A stretch of 64,000 bases of DNA from Argyresthia goedartella. Its lineage: Eukaryota; Arthropoda; Insecta; Lepidoptera; Argyresthiidae. Below the pieces are notes generated by a model. That model ran no database searches, was not told the origin of the DNA, and worked only from the letters and a program-made list of their open reading frames with translations. Shown piece by piece: positions 51,364 to 61,400 of this stretch. The stretch is from assembly GCA_949825045.1 (NCBI GenBank), contig OX463818.1, positions 28,288,906 to 28,352,905 on the forward strand, read 5' to 3'. Within the stretch, counting starts at the first letter, position 1; each line of letters begins with the position of its first letter. Made by a program: the position numbers and the translations under genes.

Positions 51364-54032
51364 TGGCTGACTCCCTAAGGATTGTGCACTGGAACGCCCA
51401 GTCACTCAAAGGAAAGAAGCAGCTGCTGAAAACCTTCCTGCGAGAGTACCGAGTCGACGTCATGCTGGTTAGCGAAACCCACCTCACCGTGAAGATGAAG
51501 CTCACCCTCCCCGGCTACACAACCTACCGCAAGGACGAGCGATCCCCGCAGGGGATTGCCTACAGAGGTCTGGCTATCCTGGTTAAAAGGAGTATCGTCC
51601 ACCAACCCATCGACTTCGAGGAGCACACTACAATCTACGTCCTTGGCGTCGAAGTACAGGTCGCCGGCAACGTTGTGCGACTCTATGCCGCCTATCACCC
51701 CCCCGGTGAGAGACTCAATCCCAGGGAGCTCCGGGGACTACTGGAGTCGCCGCAACCGACTCTCATCGCCGGAGACCTCAACGCCAAGCACCCACACTGG
51801 AACTCCTCGAAAGTGTGCGCCGCCGGACGCGCACTCCTCGCCGACTCCGTGAGCCACGACTACGATGTCATCGGACCCTATGAGCCGACTCACTACAACC
51901 CGGACGGCTCTGGGGACATCATCGACATCGTAGTCTACAAAGGAATCCGGACCCAGCCAAGCCAGGAAGTCCTGCCAGACCTCCCTTCGGATCACAGACC
52001 CATTCTCCTCGTCCTTGCGGATTTACCAACAAGAGTCTCGCCACCAGCGCCCCGTCGACGGTACAACTGGGCCTCCTTCTCGGCCGCACTCGCCGAAAAC
52101 CCCACCACCCGGACAGCCACACAGCCAGAAGACGTCGAAGCACTGACTTCAGAGTTGACTAGCAAGATCCAGGACGCGCTCGACACATCCTCGCCCACCG
52201 TCTCTAGCCGGAGGAAACCCCAACCCCTCCCGGCGAAGATTCAGGCACTGATCTGCGAACAGCGCCGTCTCCGGAAGCTATGGTAACAAACCCGGTGCCC
52301 AACTCTGAAGTCCCGCCTCAACGCCATGACGGCCACCACCAAAAGATGCCTTGCCGACCACGCCGAAGAATCTTGGGAACGCCACATCGAGTCCGTAGGC
52401 GATCACGTCCCCTCCGTGCATCGCTTATGCCGGCAGCTGTCGGCCACCCCGGCTCCTGTTCGACCGCTGCTGGGCAGCGACGGCTTCCCGAGATTCAGAG
52501 CAAAAGACCGAGCTGAAATTTTCGCCGAATGCCTGGAGAGGCAGTTCAAGCCGAACCCCACCGACGACGCCGAACACGTAGCAGCAGTGGAGGAACACCT
52601 GCGGCACTACTTCGCGACGCCGATAGCTCCTGAAGAGGACCCCATTTTCTTCTCGCCCGGCCAAGTCCTGCGAACGATCAGGCGCACCAAGCCCAGGAAA
52701 GCCCCGGGCGCAGACCGAATCACCAACATGGCGCTGCGCAACTTGCCGCTACCGACTGTGGCGGCTATGACGCGCCTGTTTAACGGCATCATGCGCACGG
52801 GGCACTTCCCTACTACATGGAAGGAAGGCCTGGTCATAATGCTCCCCAAGCCGGGCAAGAATGTCAAGAAGCCCGAGAGCTATCGGCCCATCACCCTCCT
52901 GAGCACCATGTCAAAGGTGTTCGAGAAGCTGCTGCTAGGAAGACTGCTGCCACACATCCAAGCTCGCCCGGAACAGTTCGGCTTCAGGCCAGAGCATTCG
53001 ACGACGCTCCAGCTCACCAGGGTACTGAACGACATGACGGTCTGTCGGAATAAGAAAGAATACACCGTCGCAGTACTCCTGGACATGGAGAAGGCGTTCG
53101 ACAGAGTATGGCATGAGGGGTTGCTGTACAAGCTGTCGACGTCCCCAGCTCCACGACGAATCACCCGCGTCGTGGCCTCGTTCCTACGGAGTCGCCACTA
53201 CAGAGTGGTGGTGGAAGAGGCCGTGTCAGAAGCCCGCCCCATCGAAGCCGGCGTCCCACAAGGTTCCTGTCTTTCACCCGCCTGCTACTCCCGATACACG
53301 GATGACATCCCAGTTGGCCCTGGTGTACAGCTGGCCCTCTTCGCTGACGACGCAGCATACTATGCGTCGTCCTACAAAGCACCCCACGCCGCCGTTAAAA
53401 TGCAACGCACGCTGGACACCCTGCCTAAATGGCTGGCCAAATGGAGGCTCTCCGTCAACGTCGGGAAGACGCAGGCGATGATCACCGGCCAGAGCAACCT
53501 GCCACCACCACTCCAACTCCAAGGGAAGGACATTGGGTGGCTGCACCAAGTGAAGTATCTGGGGGTCACCATAGACCGCCGACTCACGATGAAGACCCAC
53601 GTCGACAACGTCGTAAACCAGGTCCGGGCTGCACGGGTAAAACTTCGTCCACTCTTGGACTCCGGCCTCCCCCTGCGGTCGAAGCTCGGGATCTATAAAA
53701 CGTACATCAGGTCCCGCCTCACGTATGCCTCGCCGGCATGGTACGCCCTCTGCTCGGAGTCCAACAAGAAGAGACTCCGGGCCCAAGAAAACCACTCCTT
53801 GCGTACCATCGTCGGCGCGCCTCGCTACGTGAGAAACGCAACGATCGCAAGGGACCTAGGATTGGAGACACTGGACAAGTTCGTCCAGAGGCTGGCAACG
53901 AACATGTTCGCACGAGCGGACGGCTCTCAACACCCGCTCGTGCGAGACCTGGCGCCATACCACGCGCGCCCGCCTGACCGTCGCCGCCTACCCCGAGACC
54001 TGGTTGCCGAGCCGGCAGCACCCCTGGATTGA
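51363..54032 (+). CDS. jockey ORF2: endonuclease and reverse transcriptase, one nonsense codon
   Basis: It starts at the ATG inside TGATG and keeps one frame for 890 codons with a single in-frame TAA at 52284-52286. Endonuclease motifs are RIVHWNAQSL, LVSETHL, LIAGDLNAKHPHWN and LPSDHRPIL. RT motifs are TKPRKAPGADRITN, ESYRPITLLSTMSKVFEKL, motif A LLDMEKAFDRVWH, motif B AGVPQGSCLSPACYSRYTDD, and motif C LALFADDAAYYA. The protein ends VAEPAAPLD. By comparison with related LINEs, which have Gln at this place, the TAA looks like a CAA to TAA change. Without it the enzyme would be intact. Confidence 0.87.
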
Positions 54033-54210
54033 GGCCACACAACCCGAAGAAGAACACCTCAGCCACCCAATGACCTGGCCGTAGTCACGGCCAGCGGAAG
54101 ACTCCGCGGAAGGGGGCCATTGCCCCGGGACCGCAACCCCGCACCCTGGAAGGGGTGTGAGAAGATCACCAAGCCAAGTACGCAGCACTACGTCCGCGGT
54201 TGTGGCAGCA

Positions 54211-55766
54211 TCAGGTACTCTGCTTTTGTTGCTCCAATAACTGTGCTCGAATTCGTCTTTTGAATGTTGTTTTTGTTTTGAGCTCTCGCAGCGGAGGGGG
54301 TATGTTATTCCAGCATTTTGTGGCAAGGTACCTGAAGCTGCCACGAAACGCCGCAGTTCTGTGGCGAGGAACCGATAGAACGCAGGAATTATTTCTGTTT
54401 GTGTGGTGGCGCGAAAACCTCCAGGTCAGTTTTTCAAATAAGTATTCAGGTTTACCTGTTTTATTAACACCAAACAAAAGTGTTGAAAAATATAAATCTT
54501 GTCTCGCCTTAATTTCAGCATATCGGCACTATTGAAATATGGTGTTACATGCATGCTCGGAGGAATCTTGAAGCAATACCGAGCACAGGCATTTTGTACC
54601 CTTTGTATCAACTTCTCTGTTCGTTTGTATACACATGGGCCGTAAACCAACAAGCCATAGTTTATTTTAGAGAGCACCAGAGATTCACAAAGCCTGACAT
54701 GCATATCAACACTTAGAAATCTTCTAGCCTTGTACAACACTTTGAGCCGATAAAAGCAGGCTTTTACGACATCTACAACATGTTTTTCAAAGCATAATTC
54801 ACTGTCCATTAGTATGTCAAGGTTTCGGGCTTCACTGACTCGTTCCAGGCGAACACCTGAGATTGAAATTTCGGGAACATAGTCAATTATGGATTATACT
54901 TGTATTTTTGAGCCAATAATTAAGTACTTTGACTTCGATGGGTTTAAAACTAATGCATTTTTGGCAGACCAGAGGGACACTTTAGCGAGATCCTCATTTA
55001 TATTTCTGACGGCCTCTTCGATGTTATCTTTATTGGAATCTATATACAATTGAAGATCATCAGCATATAAATGGCACTTACTGTGCTTAATGCAACCTAT
55101 TATATCTGCACTGTACAAAATAAATAGTATAGGTCCCAGAATGGACCCCTGAGGGACGCCTCTTCCAGAGAATATGCAATCAGATGAGTAACTAGATCCA
55201 TCCTTTCCACTAATAACAACTTGTTGGTAACGATGGTCAAGATAGCTCTCAATCCACTTTATCGACTCAATATGAAAGCCATAGTAATTTAGTTTAGACA
55301 GCAACATACTTACATTTAAACAGTCGAAAGCTCGAGAAATGTTCAGTAATGCCAGTATAGTACTAAAACCCTTGTCCTGGGAAGCTAGGATATTATCCAC
55401 GACATCTAGTAAGGCATTGGTTGTGCTGTATTCTTTTCTAAACCCTGACTGCAACTTAGGCAAAATCCCATTTTTTTCCAGGAATGAAGTAATCTGGTTA
55501 CATATAACCCTTTCTAAAACTTTGGATAAGTATGGTAGTATACTTATCGGTCTAAGATCAGTCACATTTTTTGGGTCATTATTTTTGGGAATTAGCCGAA
55601 TAGTCGATTTTTTCCAGAGCCCTGGGAAGGTAAAAGTGGTGATGGACCTATTCACAATAGCTGTAATCATCCTAAGAGTTGTAGGTAGTGTAAATAGAAC
55701 CATACTTCTAGTAATTCCATCACTACCGCGGGCTTCTGATGGGATGTTTAAAATATTTTTTCCCAA
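54211..55766 (-). pseudogene. reverse transcriptase of the minus-strand LINE
   Basis: The frame 55766-54894 has DLRPISILPYLSKVLERV, motif A in the form LALLNISRAFDCLN, motif B GRGVPQGSILGPILFILY and motif C HLYADDLQLYI. In motif A the first, catalytic Asp is replaced by Asn. The C-terminal part follows in two further frames: LCESLVLSKINYGLLVYG (54809-54426) and RYLATKCWNNIPPPLREL (54477-54211). Inactive. Confidence 0.78.
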
Positions 55767-56901
55767 TTTACTCTCATTGACCGGTTACAATACCTGTGAT
55801 GCTCGAAGTAACTAAGATTAGATATTGTAACACCATTGTCTCCAGGCACATTGAGGAAGTGGGTGATCATCTCATTTTGATCTTTCAGATGCTCTGGCAA
55901 TTCGTTGTACTTCTTGGGAAGAACTATATTCTTAAGAGTTTGCCATAGCTTCTTAGTATTTCCGATATTATTATTAATATTATGTTCGAAAAATGCCTTC
56001 TTTTCTGAGTAATGACTAACAGCAACAAGGTGTTTCAAAGATCACTGGTCTCTGTCAACCGGCAATCGGGATTGCGTATATTTATCGTGTCCCCGAAGTT
56101 GCATCATGTACTTAACATTACTGGTTAACCACGGTTTTGACACTTCCCTGACTATTGTTTTACGCTCTGGTGCATGCTTATCATAAAGTGCTACTAAGTA
56201 CTCATTGAAGGTCGACACCATAAGGTCCACATTGTCACAGTGTAGAATCACGTCCCAGTCAACATGTTGCAAGTCATTTTCGAATGTTACCATGTTAATG
56301 TTTTTAATTGGTCTATACATGACAGTGCGAACAGGAGGATTAACTTTTGCGGTTATAATTGCGTGATTCCCGAGATCAGGAATGTGATCAACTGATATTG
56401 AAGTAAGAGTTAGGTCCGTACAGACCAAGTCAATTAGGGTTGCGCTATGGTCAGTAAAATGGGTCGGTTTATCGACAATATTTAAAAGTTTGGAGTACGC
56501 TAGGAATTGTTGTAATTTACATGTCATATTGTTGCCTGTATCAAGAAAATCTATGTTAAAATCGCCTAATCACCTTGTCAAAATAGGAAAAACTAGATAA
56601 AGAATCGGTAAGTGCATTAAAGAAAGTGTTAACATTCATCCACGGTGGTCGATAGGTGGTTCCAATAATAATTTTAATACATCTGTTCGACACCAACGGT
56701 GGATTCTGGATGGGAGTGTAGTCTCGCCTTTATACCTATCTTCACATAAAATCCCACCCCACCACTCCGCGCCAGCCTGACGCTGCGCGGGCGCGCGATA
56801 TGTCGCAGTCTATAGCCGGTGATGTCGGGGGCGTAACCTACGTCGTCCTGGCCCAACCACGTCTCATTGATGGCCAATAGTTCCGGAGCTCGCTGCTCCA
56901 C
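55748..56901 (-). pseudogene. endonuclease and linker of the minus-strand LINE
   Basis: ELLAINETWLGQDD (56901-56674) carries the endonuclease Glu box and SGGVGFYVK. LIDLVCTDLTLTSI and DLGNHAIITAKV (56527-56042) are the C-terminal part, where GNH stands in place of SDH. The linker WQTLKNIVLPKK is in 56038-55748. The GDFN region near 56560 is broken by a frameshift. Confidence 0.7.
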
Positions 56902-57033
56902 CGCAACTATGAGCTCATCGTGTCCAGTACCTAAAGTGAAACGAACACAGTGAAAATTGGTAATGCGAGTGATTCAAATATTCCATCTCTGCGCAAACAC
57001 TGGCACTACCCAAAAACACGGACTAAGTCAGCC

Positions 57034-57399
57034 TCAACACGCAGATGGTATTTGGTGGTGATGGTACAAGTTCTCCGGTCTGGCAAAAATGCGACCGTTC
57101 GTGGTCCAAACGTAACGCCATTTCGCCGTGAAACCCATGTTGGGGGACTTGGCAAACAAGACACGGTTTTTCTTGGTCAGACGCTCATTAATAAAAAGCT
57201 TTTGTGGCAGGTGCTGTGGAAGACCGAGGCTTTCAGTGGTAGCCCCACGGCCAACCCTCGCGTTCTTTAGGAACTCGTCGCGCAGCACCCGACGCGCTAA
57301 GCTGACCACGATGATACGTGGGCGGGGTGCCTTGTCGCTGCCGCCACCGCCGTCAGTCGGCTGTTGGTCGCACGGGCCGACACGCGCGGCCCTCACCAC
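57034..57399 (-). pseudogene. ORF1 C-terminus of the minus-strand LINE
   Basis: 121 codons with PRPRIIVVSLARRVLRDEFL, LFINERLTKKNRVLFAKS and WRYVWTTNGRIFARP. This matches the C-terminal basic domain common in insect LINE ORF1 proteins that lack zinc knuckles. The N-terminal part is missing. Confidence 0.65.
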
Positions 57400-57420
57400 G
57401 TCGCGCCATCACGTAGTTGG

Positions 57421-58384
57421 ATGAATTGTCTCGAGATTTCGCTTTAACTTACTTGGAAGCATACTTCCGGATGATAGTATTTTTTTTAAACAAAGCACAC
57501 ACTGCGGTTTTTCTTCATTGTTTACTTCTATTGAATTAATACCAAAGTCCAAATAGCTGTTATTTATTTTATTTATTTATTTATTAAAAATTTGGAAAAC
57601 CAACAGCTATAAAACTAATTTACTTAAAAACTAAAATAGAAATAGAAAGCCAATTACAGGTATTCACTTTTAGAAATAGAGCAAAAATTAAACATGGGAA
57701 CACTCATCATATTTGTCACACTTGCCAATTAAAACAAACAGTGAGATATTGACACAAAAACGATATTAAAAAAGAGAAAAAAAACTATGCACTAAAAAGG
57801 TTAAGGGTTAGGCACCGCCTTGCCTTGACAATATTGGTATGAAATATGTCTATGTCCAACAACTTGCTAAAACAGTTAACAGTCCTGTGATAGTACTCGG
57901 ATCAAAGAGAAGATTAATAGTCGAGGGACTATTGATTAATTAATCAATTAAACCAAAATTACTAATGGGAATAAGATTCATTTACTTGTGATCAAGAAAC
58001 ATGGACGTCTAAGCGACGACCAGATGTTGATAACATTTCAAGAAGATGGCGCTAGTGGTTATGAATAAGACTGTAGATTTGAATTTTGTATAAATATTTT
58101 GTCCAACAAGAAACATTAAACCCAGCAAGATAAATAGTAAATAATCTCAAATATTTAATTGTACCAATGTTATGAAAAATCTAGCTTTATTTCTGTTGAG
58201 TTTCCTTATGCATTGAATTAAAATGTACGTCATGTCCGGTATGGGTAAAACCACAGATATCGAGAGATAGGTTGAGGGGCGTGGCACGTGCGAACAAATG
58301 TAGCTCCGACAGGTTCGATATTAAAAATTCTCGGTAGTCACTGGGCGACCGCAGTGACGAATTCATTTCCGTTGTTTTTCGAAA
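57421..58384 (+). other. upstream region of the THAP gene with a LINE tail
   Basis: 57565-57640 carries (TTTA)n followed by AAATTTGGAAAACCAACAGC, a minus-strand LINE 3' terminus. 58180-58384 is probably promoter/5' UTR of the THAP gene; an E-box (CACGTG) is at 58276-58281. No TATA box is evident near the start codon. Confidence 0.4.
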
Positions 58385-58464
58385 ATGCCGACCTGTGCAA
58401 TACTCACGTGCAAAAATAGAAACGAGATTGTGAACTCCAAGAACGCCGGTGTCACATATCACTT
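58385..58464 (+). CDS. gene B exon 1: start of THAP domain
   Basis: Twenty-six codons plus two bases, from MPTCAILTC to VTYH; the donor is the consensus GTAAGT at 58465. Confidence 0.8.
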
Positions 58465-61400
58465 GTAAGTCTCATTCCAACTATTATTTCTTCTTAAAAC
58501 ACAAGAAATAAACATTATTACGAAAATAAATTATTCGCGGAAAATTCTTCACGAATTGCCATTAAAGTGACAATGTCATGTTGTTCTAGCTAAGTTTAAT
58601 ATACATTGCTTGTTTTGTATCTTAATTTCACTACGTATTGCCAAGCTAACACGCAATGAATATTTCACACTTATCTAAGTACGAAAGCAAAGATGCATCG
58701 TGATACGGATGCGAACTGTTACACGCACACAGAGACGACATATAGTGATGGGGATACTGATAGGAGAATTATGTTTTTGAATCGATAGATTTTATCATTC
58801 CGCAATTACTAATATAGTTAATGTAATAATATAGTTATTTTATTACTCATAATACGTAAGTTTATTGTTAGTTATTCCAATGATTGCCAAACAGGCAGTT
58901 TAGATTTTAAGTTTGTTTAAAACCTCGCCCGACGAAGGATAATGGGGTGTTATAAGTATTGATCGGAAATTCCGATGCTTTCAGTCAGGTCCGAAGAGAA
59001 TTTCTCGGCTAAGTCCGAATCAGAATGAACTCCGTTCACAGTTATTCTACCTTCAGAAACCTCTTTGCCTCTCTTTCTAGCTGTAAGGATTCTGTTGAAA
59101 AAAGAAGAGAGGCAAAGGGGTCTCTGGAGGCAGAACAACTGTGAACTGAGAATACACGGGTAATTTCGACGAAAAAAAGTCGGGAAAAAGGGGTTGTATA
59201 GTTATTAGTCCGATTTGACTCAAAATCTATATCTGGGGATCCGGTTGAGGTCCAATCATGATTCTGTCATATTTTGAAAAAGTTGCCGACATTTCGAACT
59301 TCGTAGTTACTGGTCCGATTTGCTTCAAAATCGATATCTGGGGACCCGGTTAGAATATATTGGGAAAATTGTAAACTAGATACTAGCAACACTATGTTTG
59401 ACATTTCTCTCTTGCTTTTGTGGAACCACTGAAGATATCGTGTCTGCGACTAAATAATGTTTTTAATTAGCTAGCTATCCAAATCCACATAAATAAGTTC
59501 ATTAGGTTATGGGCCCAGACGCCTGGATAGCGTAGATATATAAATTTTATTAAAGTAAACAGTAAACTCGCAGATTCAGTCGGATTAAAGTTAGACCGGC
59601 GGCAACCGTATAGTCACGTCATCCGCCATTGTCTCACGCATCGTGTTTCCGTGTTTCCGCAGCGTGTTTCCTTTCAGCCAATCTTTTCAGCAATGTCGTC
59701 AAGCAATTCAATCACGGCAAGCATTGCCAAATTGACGGGCTGCGACAATTACAACACGTGGAAATTTGCTGTCAAGACTTATTTAGAACATGAGAATTTA
59801 TGGGAATGTGTTGAGCCTCAAGGTGGTGCGACCGTGGACCCAAAAAAGGATGTGCGTGCCAAGGCCAAAATCATATTACTGGTGGACCCGTTGAATTACG
59901 TCCACATTCAAGAGGCTACAAGTGCCAAGGAGGTATGGTCTAACTTAAAACGTGCTTTTGATGACTCCGGATTGACAAGAAGGGTAGGTCTGCTCCGAGA
60001 TCTTATTTCGACAAACTTAGACAGTTGTTCAAATGTTGAAGATTACCTTAACAAGGTTATGTCGACCGCACACAAACTCAGAAACATAGATTTTGCCGTT
60101 GATGATGAATGGCTCGGGACACTGCTTCTGGCAGGTTTGCCTGAATCATACAAACCTATGATCATGGCCATGGAGAGTTCAGGTGTGAAGATCTGTGCAG
60201 ATTCTGTTAAAACGAAAATACTTCAAGATGTCAAAGGTAGTGATATGTTTGCTTCGTTGGGTCTCCACTTCCCCTGCCCGTTCTCTGCTTCACCTGCCCG
60301 TCGGTGACTTCAGGCCGACACGTTGCGGGCCTCTACCCTGGCCGGCGCCAAAATTACATAACAGCGATAGATAAAAGGGTAGCGCACCAGCGCGCACGAA
60401 GCTCGAGATTGCAGAGTTTCGGAGAAAGCCAAATACAAGGTCACCAAAGGTTCGCTATCGATTTAGAAGTGCTGATAGTGTGAAAATACGAAGCGAAAAT
60501 GATTTGTTAATGTGTTCTTATGGTTTAAAACGTTACAGGGTCCTATGAAAATAAAGGTGAAACCAAATATCAAGCTGTACAGCTCAGCAAGTATCCAGCG
60601 GAACAGACCGGAAAATAGCCTGTAAGTAGCATAACACTACAAGGTACATGGAATGGGATGTGTCAACATAACCACAAATACAGACCACAAGAATAACAAA
60701 ATACAGATAAAGAATGTTTTGTTTGTTCCAAAACTTGCTACCAATTTGCTATCGGTTAGTCAGATGACTAAGAATGGCTGTCATGTGGAATTTAATGATA
60801 AAGGTTGTAACATTCGCCAGAATAGCAATATAGTACTTATTGCAAACAGACAGCACAATATGTATGTGGTCCATGATGCAGCATATGCCCTATATGTATC
60901 AAATTATGTGTGGCATCAGAGATATGCTCATCTAAACTTTAAAGACCTTGAGAAAATCACTGAATCAACGACTGGAGCCGTACTGTCACAGTCAAAGGCC
61001 TCTAAAATTATCTGTGCTACTTGTCTAGAAGGTAAACAGACTAGGCAGCCGTTTGAGCATGAAGGTACTAGAGCTTCTGAACTTCTTGGGCTGATCCACT
61101 CCGACTTATGTGGACCCATGGAAAACAAGTCTCTCGGAGGGGCCAAATATTATATGACACTCATCGATGATTTCTCCCGCAAGGTATATGTCTACTTTTT
61201 GAAATCAAAAGCAGAGGCATTAGATAAATTTAAAGAATTTAAAAGCTTTGTTGAGAACCAATTAGACAGAAAAATTAAAATATTCCGTTCTGATAATGGT
61301 AAAGAATATATAAACAACGACTTCGAAAGTTTTATGAAGAAAAATGGAATTCTACATCAAACAACAAATCCATACATCCCGGAACAAAATGGTTTGGCAG

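Larger units (their letters stand above)
49390..54205 (+). mobile_element. jockey-type LINE, nearly full length
   Basis: GC-rich two-ORF element: ORF1 with zinc knuckles, ORF2 with endonuclease and RT, overlapping by TGATG. The 5' UTR start is estimated near 49390, where GC content rises; the 3' UTR runs from 54033 to about 54205. Only two clear defects are visible, a frameshift in ORF1 at a C6 run and one nonsense codon in ORF2. It is the most complete LINE in the window. Confidence 0.85.
54206..57420 (-). mobile_element. decayed minus-strand LINE with ORF1, endonuclease and RT
   Basis: From 57420 downwards there is an ORF1 tail, endonuclease, linker, RT and a C-terminus that ends at 54211, directly against the 3' end of the jockey element. 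The 3' UTR seems lost. Reading frames are broken at least four times. The family differs from family A. Confidence 0.75.

Noticed and set aside
55339..55815. 158-codon plus-strand ORF
   Set aside because: Antisense to the minus-strand LINE RT, which has clear motifs.
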